From an uncultured Gammaproteobacteria bacterium (GTDB lineage Bacteria; Pseudomonadota; Gammaproteobacteria; SZUA-140), in assembly GCA_945788675.1 (NCBI GenBank), contig CALZMY010000146.1:1-6186 (forward strand): 6,186 nt of DNA, given 5' to 3'. Both the position numbers and the translations under genes were made by a program. The notes beneath the pieces were generated by a model. It had not been told where the DNA came from. It saw nothing but the letters and a program-made list of their open reading frames with translations, and ran no database searches. Positions 1 to 6,186 of this stretch are shown here, piece by piece (position 1 is the first letter of the stretch; each line of letters begins with the position of its first letter).

Positions 1-1
1 G

Positions 2-58
2 CAGGGCAAGGAAGTGATAGATACAAGCTCCCGACAACATGGCAACCTGGAGAGGTAA
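2..58 (+). CDS. Possible 3' end of an upstream gene (partial)
   Basis: A frame open from the left edge reads QGKEVIDTSSRQHGNLER and ends in TAA at 56-58, directly against the tssA ATG (TAAATG). This stop-start junction is typical of coupled genes in an operon, and the tssA Shine-Dalgarno (GGAGAGG, 49-55) would lie inside its last codons. I do not recognise the 18 residues. A second frame, from base 1 to the TGA at 79-81, is also open and would overlap tssA by 23 bases. The stop-start junction favours the first frame, but the fragment is too short to prove either. In related clusters the gene before tssA is often another T6SS component; that is only context. Confidence 0.35.
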   Translation, partial: QGKEVIDTSSRQHGNLER

Positions 59-1156
59 ATGGCATCGCCAGCACTAATTGATATCGACACACTGATGAAT
101 CCGATATCGGAAGAGAACCCGGTGGGTAAAGAGATCCGCATGGATACTTCACCAACATCCCAGTATGCAGTAGTCAAGGATGCTCGCCACTCGGCAAGGG
201 CCGCCGAACGAAATAGCATGTTTGATGACAGTAACACAGAGGCAATTGAATACTGGAATAAAATCATAATATTGGCACCCAAAATTCTAGCCACCGAAGC
301 AAAAGACATTGAAATTGCCTGCTGGTATACCGAAGCGTTAATAAGAAAATCAGGATTTCAGGGACTACGAGATGGCTTTACCCTGCTCAGACAGTTGATC
401 GAACAATACTGGGACCATGGCTTATACCCACTGCCTGATGAAGATGGCATTGAGACACGGGTAGCGCCTATATCAGGGCTGAATGGCGAAGGGGCAGATG
501 GAGTTCTGCTCGCCCCTATTCGTAGAACACACATTACAGATGACATAGCGCCAGGCCCCTTTAGTCTTTGGCAATACAAACAGGCCGTCGACCTGAAACG
601 ATTGGCAGACGGCAGCGGGCACTCAGAGCAAGCCTCTAAAATCGGCTTTAGTATGGATGACATTGAGAATGTCGTTGAGCAGTCCTCACAAGCCTTCTTT
701 ATTGACCTAAGAGACGATGTCAGCGCGTGTCTTGCGGAATACAGAAACCTCAGTAATCTCCTCCATACCCATTGTGGTAGCCAACATGCGCCAGCGACCA
801 ATAAAATCATCGAACTGCTGGAAGAAACATTAAGTGCCATCAATCACATTGCAAAGCACAAGTTCCCCCTGGAAGAAACCGCCATTGATGACTTACCAGA
901 TAAGCAAGCAGAAGTATCAGATGCCGCCCTTCCCAAAGGTGCGATTAGCTCACGAGATGATGCATTCAGGCAGCTCAAGACTATTTCAGACTTTTTTCGT
1001 AGAACCGAACCCCATTCACCGATATCATATATTCTTGATAAAGCAGTCAAGTGGGGCGATATGCCACTGGATGAACTGATGAATGAATTGATCCCCGACG
1101 CCTCTTCCCGAACGACGTACAGTTCACTAACAGGCGTAAGGACAGATGATAGCTAA
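59..1156 (+). CDS. tssA: Type VI secretion system protein TssA (ImpA family)
   Basis: TssA is a cytoplasmic T6SS assembly protein; family members form rings and contact the baseplate and the sheath/tube as they assemble. The 365-residue product has the ImpA_N domain at about residues 8-130. Its marks are the opening PISEENPVGKEIR, the KDIEIACWYTEALI segment (82-95), GFQGLRDGF (99-107) and YWDHGLYPLPDEDG (117-130). A variable middle (about 190-295) follows. The C-terminal block at 298-346 contains SRDDAFRQL, FFRRTEPHSPISYIL and KWGDMPLDELMNELI. That short C-terminal domain is the kind found in TssA1-like proteins of about 340-370 residues, not the longer TssA proteins with a VasJ-type C-terminus. 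The start is supported by GGAGAGG four bases before the ATG and by the ImpA_N domain beginning a few residues in. An 89-bp gap separates it from tssB. Family assignment is firm; its exact assembly role is inferred from homologues. Confidence 0.94.
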   Translation: MASPALIDIDTLMNPISEENPVGKEIRMDTSPTSQYAVVKDARHSARAAERNSMFDDSNTEAIEYWNKIIILAPKILATEAKDIEIACWYTEALIRKSGFQGLRDGFTLLRQLIEQYWDHGLYPLPDEDGIETRVAPISGLNGEGADGVLLAPIRRTHITDDIAPGPFSLWQYKQAVDLKRLADGSGHSEQASKIGFSMDDIENVVEQSSQAFFIDLRDDVSACLAEYRNLSNLLHTHCGSQHAPATNKIIELLEETLSAINHIAKHKFPLEETAIDDLPDKQAEVSDAALPKGAISSRDDAFRQLKTISDFFRRTEPHSPISYILDKAVKWGDMPLDELMNELIPDASSRTTYSSLTGVRTDDS

Positions 1157-1245
1157 TAACATGTAATAACGAATTGATGAAAACGCTATTATTATCGACA
1201 ACGACCCCCTAACTTCTAAACAGGATATCTACGGAGGAATACACA
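1157..1245 (+). other. tssA-tssB intergenic leader
   Basis: This 89-bp gap is the only sizeable one in the first half of the window. Its first half is AT-rich, with overlapping TATTAT hexamers around 1187-1195, but I find no good -35 box at 16-18 bp before them and no sigma-54 (TGGCAC-N5-TTGC) motif. The last part carries the tssB ribosome binding site. It could hold a weak internal promoter or simply be untranslated spacer in a tssA-tssB-tssC transcript. No intrinsic terminator is visible. Confidence 0.4.
1233..1238 (+). promoter_or_regulatory. Strong ribosome binding site of tssB
   Basis: GGAGGA lies seven bases before the ATG at 1246, a near-perfect Shine-Dalgarno at good spacing. It is the strongest start signal in the window, along with that of tssA, and fits the large amount of sheath protein needed. 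It also fixes the tssB start. Confidence 0.85.
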
Positions 1246-1773
1246 ATGGCCGACAGCATACATGACAGACTTAAACGGGTAAGAAAACCACGTGTTCATA
1301 TCACATACGATGTGGAGACAAACGGGGCAGTTGCAAAAAAAGAACTTCCCTTTGTCATGGGCGTCATGGGCGATTACTCCGGTGACAACACCGAAAATAA
1401 AAAACCACTTAAGGATAGAAAGTTTTCGCAAATCGATCGTGATAATTTCAATGAAGTCATGTCGAAAACGGCGCCTCAGGTAAACATGAAAGTAGATAAT
1501 ACTTTAGCGAACGATGGCAGTGAAATGTCCGTTTCTCTGGACTTCAAAGAGATGGAGGATTTTGAACCACATCGCATCGTTGACCAGGTCGAACCTCTCA
1601 AGAAATTAATGGAGACGCGCAATAAATTACGAGATCTTTTAAGTAAAGCGGACCGCTCAGATGAACTTGAAAATCTCCTGGAAGAGATCCTCAGTAATGC
1701 AGAGACCATGGCTTCATTATCGGGCGAATTAGGGATTAATAAAGACGATAGCAAAAACAAGGGTGATCAATAA
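1246..1773 (+). CDS. tssB: Type VI secretion system contractile sheath small subunit TssB (VipA/ImpB)
   Basis: TssB pairs with TssC to form the cytoplasmic contractile sheath whose contraction drives the Hcp tube out of the cell. The 175-residue product is the usual length. It shows the family in order: a basic N-terminus SIHDRLKRVRKPRVHITYDV (4-23), ELPFVMGVMGDYSG (33-46), the RKFSQIDRDNF segment (58-68), the VSLDFKEMEDFEPHRIVDQV block (96-115), then the helix PLKKLMETRNKLRDLL (117-132). The C-terminal helical tail (138-163) ends in a charged stretch rich in K, D and N. The ATG is set by GGAGGA at 1233. The TAA overlaps the ATG of tssC by one base (TAATG), so the two sheath subunits are probably translationally coupled, which suits their fixed stoichiometry in the sheath. 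Confidence 0.97.
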   Translation: MADSIHDRLKRVRKPRVHITYDVETNGAVAKKELPFVMGVMGDYSGDNTENKKPLKDRKFSQIDRDNFNEVMSKTAPQVNMKVDNTLANDGSEMSVSLDFKEMEDFEPHRIVDQVEPLKKLMETRNKLRDLLSKADRSDELENLLEEILSNAETMASLSGELGINKDDSKNKGDQ

Positions 1774-3260
1774 TGAGCGAAAAACTACAAGCGGACGGCC
1801 AGCAAGAAGCCGAAGCCACGGAAGGTAGCTTTCTGGAACAGGCAATTGGTGCAACCAAACAAACACCTCGAGATGAGACTGAAGCACTATTAAAAACCCT
1901 GACGCAGGAAGCGATGAATGGTACCGTCACATGGGATAAAAACCTGACGGTTACCATCAATTCAGCCATTGATGCCATTGACAGCGCTCTGTCAGCACAG
2001 CTATCAGCGATCATGCAGCATGAAAAACTCCAGAAACTGGAAGGTTCATGGCGCGGATTGAACCACCTAGTGTCAAATTCTGAGACAAGCAGCCAGCTAA
2101 AAATTCGTGTCATGAATATCAGCAAAAGTGAAATAGCTCGAGACCTGGAAAAAGCGGTTGAATTTGATCAGAGCCAGACCTTTAAGAAAATTTATGAGAG
2201 CGAATTTGGTACCGCTGGTGGCGAGCCGTACGCAGCATTAATCGGTGACTATGAATTTTCATCTCATCCAGGCGACATCGAACTACTGAATAATATTTCC
2301 AACGTCGCGGCAGCAGGCTTTTGCCCATTTATAGCCGCAACGGCCCCGGAAATGTTCGGTTTTGAATCCTTTACTGAACTGTCAAAACCACGTGACCTGG
2401 AAAAGATCTTTGACTCTTCAGAATATATAAAATGGCGCAGTTTTCGTGATAGCGAAGACGCTCGCTTTGTTACCCTGACGATGCCGCGCGTTCTCGCACG
2501 CTTACCTTACGGCCAGCAGACAAAAGCAATTGAGGCATTCAACTTTGAAGAAGGGATGATTGATAGTGGCGGGCAGCAACTCGCAAATGACCATGATAAT
2601 TATTGCTGGATGAATGCCGCATATGCAATGGGCGCAACCCTGACCCGTTCATTTGCAGAATATGGCTGGTGCACAAGCATTCGCGGTGCAGAAGGCGGCG
2701 GCAAAGTGGAAGGGCTACCAAGTCATGTCTTCATGAGTGATGACGGTGATATGGACCAGAAATGCCCTACCGAAATTGGCATCACTGATCGACGTGAAGC
2801 TGAATTAAGTAAACTGGGGTTTTTGCCATTATGCCATTATAAACACACCGACTATGCTGTTTTCTTTGGCGCGCAAACAACACAAAAACCTAAAAAGTTT
2901 GACGACCCGGATGCCACTGCTAATGCAGAGATCTCAGCCCGTTTACCCTATATTATGGCAACTGCCCGCATTGCGCATTTCATGAAAGTAATGGCACGCG
3001 ATAAAGTAGGTTCATTCATGGAGGCCTCTGAAGCAGAAACGTGGCTCAATTCATGGATATCCAACTACGTTAATAGCAGTCCAGATGCCAGTCCAGACAT
3101 GAAGGCACGTTATCCATTGGCGGAGGCCTCCGTTGAAGTAAAAGAAGTGCCTGGTCAACCTGGCGTATATAGTGCAATTGCGTGGATGCGCCCATGGTTA
3201 CAGATGGAAGAATTGACTGCGTCACTCAGACTTGTCGCCAAGATCCCTAAAGGTGGCTAA
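1773..3260 (+). CDS. tssC: Type VI secretion system contractile sheath large subunit TssC (VipB/ImpC)
   Basis: This is the canonical large sheath subunit, partner of TssB. The 495-residue length is typical. The N-terminal segment (about 18-50, SFLEQAIG, then DETEALLKTL) corresponds to the region where ClpV binds in VipB; this is inferred by position. Next come KLQKLEGSWRGLNHLV (85-100), EFDQSQTFKKIYESEFG (130-146), EPYAALIGDYEF (151-162), SSEYIKWRSFR (215-225) and RFVTLTMPRVLARLPYG (231-247). The central family signature is SIRGAEGGGKVEGLP (302-316), CPTEIGITDRREAELSKLGF (331-350) and LPLCHYKHTDYAVFF (351-365). The C-terminal half holds IAHFMKVMARDKVGSF (400-415), ARYPLAEASVEVKEVPGQPG (445-464) and a final LRLVAKIPK strand. 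The start overlaps the tssB stop; AAGGGTGAT just upstream can act as ribosome binding site. A strong terminator follows the stop. Identification is certain. Confidence 0.98.
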   Translation: MSEKLQADGQQEAEATEGSFLEQAIGATKQTPRDETEALLKTLTQEAMNGTVTWDKNLTVTINSAIDAIDSALSAQLSAIMQHEKLQKLEGSWRGLNHLVSNSETSSQLKIRVMNISKSEIARDLEKAVEFDQSQTFKKIYESEFGTAGGEPYAALIGDYEFSSHPGDIELLNNISNVAAAGFCPFIAATAPEMFGFESFTELSKPRDLEKIFDSSEYIKWRSFRDSEDARFVTLTMPRVLARLPYGQQTKAIEAFNFEEGMIDSGGQQLANDHDNYCWMNAAYAMGATLTRSFAEYGWCTSIRGAEGGGKVEGLPSHVFMSDDGDMDQKCPTEIGITDRREAELSKLGFLPLCHYKHTDYAVFFGAQTTQKPKKFDDPDATANAEISARLPYIMATARIAHFMKVMARDKVGSFMEASEAETWLNSWISNYVNSSPDASPDMKARYPLAEASVEVKEVPGQPGVYSAIAWMRPWLQMEELTASLRLVAKIPKGG

Positions 3261-3267
3261 ATGATAT

Positions 3268-3300
3268 GGCTGCCCTCATTAATGAGGGCAGCCGGTTTTT
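3268..3300 (+). terminator. Intrinsic terminator after tssC
   Basis: A perfect inverted repeat spans 3268-3293: the arm GGCTGCCCTC pairs with GAGGGCAGCC around the loop ATTAAT, and the loop is itself self-complementary. Two Gs and then five Ts (3296-3300) follow. It starts seven bases after the tssC stop. The GC-rich 10-bp stem plus T-tract is a textbook Rho-independent terminator for + strand transcription. The opposite strand lacks a comparable T-tract after the stem. It should stop or reduce read-through from tssA-tssB-tssC into the downstream tssC paralogue, tssE and tssF. Confidence 0.87.
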
Positions 3301-3320
3301 CCAGCACGATTAAGCCCTGC

Positions 3321-3359
3321 TTGAACGCTTACAGGTCAATGGCAAAATAGTGGTAAAAT
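3321..3359 (+). promoter_or_regulatory. Candidate weak promoter(s) before the second tssC
   Basis: TTGAAC (3321-3326) lies 16 bp before CAAAAT (3343-3348), which is preceded by TGG, an extended -10 pattern. A second extended -10, TGG then TAAAAT (3354-3359), lies just after and has no good -35. Each is only a partial match to the sigma-70 consensus. The case rests mainly on position: genes after a strong terminator need either read-through or a promoter of their own. Initiation at either site would begin past the GTG at 3350 and favour the ATG at 3383. Confidence 0.25.
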
Positions 3360-4867
3360 CACAAAATCAAACCCCGCCTATCATGCAACAACATAGCCAC
3401 ATCGATTTTGACACTGTTCTTTCACAGCCATCTTATCTTACCAGCTTAAACGAGTTCCTGAATGAGCAGAATGATGCCAGGGCATTGCGTTACTGCATTG
3501 AAAACTTTATCCCTGACACAAGACTAACATCAGCCTCTCAAGCCAGAAATGCCGCCTTCCAGCTCATCGCCGATCTGGACGAAGTGATCAACACACAGTT
3601 AAATGCAATCATACACCAGGAAGAATTCCAGAAGCTTGAGGCTTCATGGCGAGGCCTGTGGTTCCTGGTAAAAATGGCTGATAATACAAAGAACATCAGG
3701 ATCAAGGTGCTTGATATCAGCTGGGCAGAAGTGGTTAAAGATATCAGCAGGGCACTGGAATTCGATCAAAGCCAGCTGTTTCAGAAAATTTACAGTGAAG
3801 AGTATGGCTCACCCGGCGGCCTGCCATACGGCGCGATTGTCGGCGATTATGAAATCAGTCACCGTATCTCAAAAAAACATCCACATGATGATATATCTAC
3901 TTTAGAGGGCATCGCGCAGATTGCAGCTGCATCGCTATCCCCCTTTATTGCTTCAGCGTCAAGTGAGCTATTTGGCATGGAAGACTTTTCAGGACTTGGG
4001 CTCCCCATCAAGCTGGAAAATATATTTAGCCAGAAAGAATATATAAAATGGCATTCACTTAGAGGGAAGGTAGATTCTCGTTTTATCGCATTGACGCTAC
4101 CCAAAACGCTTATGCGCCAGGCATACCGAAAACAGCCAGGGAGTTACAAAGGAATATACTTTCATGAGGAAATTGATGGCAGGGGTAAAAATCACCTATG
4201 GGGCAACGCATGTTACGCCTTTGGTGGTATTTTAATCCGCGAATTTGAAAACGTGGGCTGGTTTGGACACATACGGGGTGCACCCCGTAATTATTTATCA
4301 GGTGGCCTGGTGACAGAGATCCCCGTTGAGACCTTCGATACAGACCCTGGGGATATTGCACACAAACCCGTAACCGATGTGGTGGTGACCGATACTGCAG
4401 AAAAAGTTATCAGCGAACTTGGGTTTATACCATTATGCCAGGCCTATTTATCCCCCTATGCTACTTTTTACAATAACCAGACCGTACATCAGGCCAAAAC
4501 TCATAGCGATACCGATGCAAACATCAATGGCCAGCTCTCTGCTACATTACAGCACGTGTTATGCGGCTCTCGTATTGCACACTACATTAAAATAATGATG
4601 AGAGATAAAGTTGGTTCATTTTCAACCGCAGCGCTATGTGAACGCTCTTTACGTGACTGGCTATTGAAGTACACTACAGGCCAGGAAGACCTGGACTGGA
4701 AGACACAGGCAAGATACCCGCTAAAGCAGGCATCGGTACGCGTGAAAGAGCACCCCTCGAAACCTGGAGAGTACCTATGTGTGATCCACTTACAACCGCA
4801 CTATCAACTCGATCAGATGGTCTCTGAATTAGAACTGACCACCGAACTCGCGGCTTTGAAGAGCTAA
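3350..4867 (+). CDS. Second TssC-family sheath protein (divergent paralogue, ImpD/TssC40-like)
   Basis: A full-length (505-residue) second member of the TssC/VipB family. Shared blocks run in the same order as in the upstream TssC: EEFQKLEASWRGLWFLV (91-107), EFDQSQLFQKIYSEEYG (137-153), LPYGAIVGDYEIS (158-170), QKEYIKWHSLRG (228-239), RFIALTLPKTLMRQAYR (244-260), GHIRGAP (306-312), SRIAHYIKIMMRDKVGSF (407-424) and ARYPLKQASVRVKEHPSKPG (454-473). It differs in its N-terminus (1-60), and the central CPTEI...ITDRRE motif is replaced by KPVTDVVVTDTAE (339-351). Rhizobial imp clusters and Agrobacterium carry two TssC proteins side by side, so this is probably the ImpD/TssC40-type copy; which copy matches which is inferred. 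The start is uncertain: GTG at 3350 has only AGG (3333-3335) 14 bp away, and ATG at 3383 lacks a Shine-Dalgarno. The frame is intact, with conserved blocks throughout, so it is not a pseudogene. tssE follows after 3 bp. Confidence 0.92.
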   Translation: MVKSQNQTPPIMQQHSHIDFDTVLSQPSYLTSLNEFLNEQNDARALRYCIENFIPDTRLTSASQARNAAFQLIADLDEVINTQLNAIIHQEEFQKLEASWRGLWFLVKMADNTKNIRIKVLDISWAEVVKDISRALEFDQSQLFQKIYSEEYGSPGGLPYGAIVGDYEISHRISKKHPHDDISTLEGIAQIAAASLSPFIASASSELFGMEDFSGLGLPIKLENIFSQKEYIKWHSLRGKVDSRFIALTLPKTLMRQAYRKQPGSYKGIYFHEEIDGRGKNHLWGNACYAFGGILIREFENVGWFGHIRGAPRNYLSGGLVTEIPVETFDTDPGDIAHKPVTDVVVTDTAEKVISELGFIPLCQAYLSPYATFYNNQTVHQAKTHSDTDANINGQLSATLQHVLCGSRIAHYIKIMMRDKVGSFSTAALCERSLRDWLLKYTTGQEDLDWKTQARYPLKQASVRVKEHPSKPGEYLCVIHLQPHYQLDQMVSELELTTELAALKS

Positions 4868-4870
4868 ATC

Positions 4871-5368
4871 ATGGCTCGCGTAGATAAAAAGGTAAAATTA
4901 CGTGCATCGGTCCTTGATCGCCTTTTCGACAATGAGCCCTATAATCAGAATGAGCGTGATCCCGAGCACCACCAACTGTTAACACAGCTACGCAATAGCA
5001 TACGTCGAGATCTCGAACTTTTACTTAACACACGCTTTCACATATCTGAGCCACCTGATGAGTTCCCAGAACTCGAGCAGTCATTACTGAACTACGGTCT
5101 ACCCGATCTTGCCACTGTTAACATCCTCGACATTGAAAAAAGAGATGAATTCTCGCGAAAACTTGAAAAAACCTTAACGTATTTTGAGCCCCGATTTAAA
5201 TCTGTAAAAGTTTCACTTCTGGAGCATTCTGATAGTGCTGATCGAACGCTACGATTCAGAATCGATGCGGTCATCTATGCAGACCCATTACCCGAAGTTG
5301 TGGTCTTTGACTCAATCTTTGAATCGACGACCCGAACAGTGAACGTCAAGGAAATTAGCTATGGCTGA
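4871..5368 (+). CDS. tssE: Type VI secretion system baseplate wedge subunit TssE (gp25-like)
   Basis: TssE is the T6SS homologue of phage T4 gp25, a baseplate wedge protein that seeds sheath polymerisation. The 165-residue product shows the family features: an N-terminal SVLDRLFDNEP (13-23), the hallmark helix QLRNSIRRDLELLLNTR (39-55), SLLNYGLPDL (71-80), and YFEPRFKSVKVSLL (104-117) with the EPR motif (106-108) conserved in gp25-like proteins. A beta-rich C-terminus (RFRIDAVIYADPLPEVVVFDSIF) follows. Family members resemble lysozyme-like proteins by name only; no hydrolase role is implied. It begins 3 bp after the tssC-paralogue stop with only a weak purine-rich stretch upstream (GAAGAG, 4858-4863), so translation is probably coupled to the preceding gene. 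Its last 8 bases overlap tssF. Confidence 0.95.
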   Translation: MARVDKKVKLRASVLDRLFDNEPYNQNERDPEHHQLLTQLRNSIRRDLELLLNTRFHISEPPDEFPELEQSLLNYGLPDLATVNILDIEKRDEFSRKLEKTLTYFEPRFKSVKVSLLEHSDSADRTLRFRIDAVIYADPLPEVVVFDSIFESTTRTVNVKEISYG

Positions 5369-6186
5369 TGAACTACTCCCCTATTATGAAAAAGAACTCG
5401 CATACATTCGTCAGTTAGGCGCTGAATTTGCAAAAGAACACCCTAAAATTGCGGGTCGCCTCGGCATCAATAACGATACGATTGAAGACCCACATGTATC
5501 CCGTCTAATAGAGAGCTTTGCCTTTTTAAACGCACGGACTCAACATAAACTTGATGATGACTTTCCTGAACTTAGTGATGCCTTACTCAACATCCTATAT
5601 CCACATTATCAAAGACCAGTACCATCAATGTCTATCGTGCAATTTGAGGCTGATGCAGAACAACTCGACTCAAATTATACGATTCCTCAGGATACACTGC
5701 TCGAAACTGAACAGTTTCAAGGTGAAAATTGCCAGTTCTCGACCGTTTACGACACAGAGCTACTCCCTGTAAAAGTCACATCTGCGGTTTTGATCGGGCG
5801 CCCCTTTTCGACCCCCGGCTCGTCTACTGTTCGCGGTGCTGAAAGCGTACTGAAACTATCATTATCAACATTTTCTGAAGAAATAAGTTTCTCGGAATTA
5901 CGACCAGAACAGTTACGCTTTTACCTTAAAGGCCAACCTCAACACATTAACCCTCTTTATCAAATGCTGTTGAATGGCGCCATCAATACTGTTATCGCCC
6001 ATTCTGATGATGATACTGCACCCGCTCTGCTTGGCCGCGGTAGCATCCAGCCCGTAGGCTTTAACCCCAATGATGGCCTGCTCCCCTATCCGCCGTCATC
6101 ATTTATCGGCTATCGGTTATTAACTGAATATTTCATTTTTCCTGAAAAGTTTATGTTCATTGATGTTACAGGCCTATCTAACAAAA
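5361..6186 (+). CDS. tssF: Type VI secretion system baseplate subunit TssF (VasA/ImpG), 3' end outside the window
   Basis: TssF is the large baseplate wedge protein that works with TssE, TssG and TssK. The first 275 residues are present and the frame is open to the right edge; full family members are roughly 600 residues, so more than half is missing. Visible signatures are ELLPYYEKELAYIRQLGAEF (4-23) and HPKIAGRLGI (27-36), then DPHVSRLIESFAFLNAR (43-59), DDFPELSDALLNILYPHYQR (66-85) with PVPSMSIVQF next to it, and DGLLPYPPSSFIGYRLL (238-254) followed by EYFIFPEKFMFIDVTGL. The ATG at 5361 overlaps the end of tssE by 8 bases (ATGGCTGA). It has a good Shine-Dalgarno, AAGGA at 5348-5352, eight bases upstream. 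In the usual order tssG would follow. Confidence 0.97.
   Translation, partial: MADELLPYYEKELAYIRQLGAEFAKEHPKIAGRLGINNDTIEDPHVSRLIESFAFLNARTQHKLDDDFPELSDALLNILYPHYQRPVPSMSIVQFEADAEQLDSNYTIPQDTLLETEQFQGENCQFSTVYDTELLPVKVTSAVLIGRPFSTPGSSTVRGAESVLKLSLSTFSEEISFSELRPEQLRFYLKGQPQHINPLYQMLLNGAINTVIAHSDDDTAPALLGRGSIQPVGFNPNDGLLPYPPSSFIGYRLLTEYFIFPEKFMFIDVTGLSNK

Noticed and set aside
358..843. A 161-codon minus-strand frame inside tssA.
   Set aside because: The plus strand here encodes clear ImpA_N domain sequence; the antisense product is serine-rich and low in recognisable structure, as expected of a shadow frame.
1164..1194. Possible hairpin in the tssA-tssB gap (TAATAACG against CGCTATTA).
   Set aside because: The stem is AT-rich, has an A-C mismatch and a loop of about 12 bases, and no T-tract follows; it is too weak to call a terminator or riboswitch.
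1216..1431. A 71-codon minus-strand frame across the tssB start.
   Set aside because: It lies antisense to the tssB start and its Shine-Dalgarno, with no recognisable domain; it is a shadow of a conserved coding region.
2421..4052. An identical 16-base stretch in both tssC genes (2421-2436 and 4037-4052), as a sign of a repeat or recent gene conversion.
   Set aside because: It encodes the conserved EYIKW motif and the flanking DNA diverges at once, so shared protein constraint explains it.
5551..5772. A 73-codon plus-strand frame near the right end.
   Set aside because: It lies in another frame within the unambiguous tssF coding sequence and has no family features.
1..6186. CRISPR arrays, tRNA or rRNA genes, insertion sequences and effector/immunity genes.
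   Set aside because: No spaced direct repeats, cloverleaf-like sequences, transposase motifs or terminal inverted repeats were seen, and nearly all bases are occupied by T6SS structural genes.

Overview
The window is a single-strand run of type VI secretion system (T6SS) structural genes, all on the + strand. The order is tssA, tssB, tssC, a second tssC-like gene, tssE and tssF, with tssF cut by the right edge. Every gene is identified from its translated sequence. The moderate base composition, Shine-Dalgarno-led starts, tight gene packing and proteobacterial T6SS families suggest a gammaproteobacterium or close relative. Species or genus cannot be told from this window.

Layout. Bases 1-58 probably hold the last codons of an upstream gene, whose TAA abuts the tssA start. 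tssA (59-1156) is followed by an 89-bp gap, then tssB and tssC, which overlap by one base (TAATG). Seven bases after the tssC stop lies a strong hairpin followed by T5 (3268-3300), a textbook intrinsic terminator. After a further 49 bp comes the second tssC paralogue (GTG at 3350, or ATG at 3383). tssE starts 3 bp after its stop, and tssF starts inside the last 8 bases of tssE. No stretch longer than 89 bp lacks a gene.

How they work together. TssB and TssC form the contractile sheath. TssE (gp25-like) and TssF are baseplate parts that trigger and anchor sheath assembly. TssA guides baseplate and sheath assembly. The unusual points are the divergent second TssC, the terminator separating the canonical sheath genes from it and the baseplate genes, and the absence of hcp and impE/tagJ from the positions they often hold. 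The order matches the rhizobial imp layout (impA-B-C-D-F-G) with impE missing. The second TssC is therefore best read as an ImpD/TssC40-like paralogue: known in outline, but poorly understood in function.
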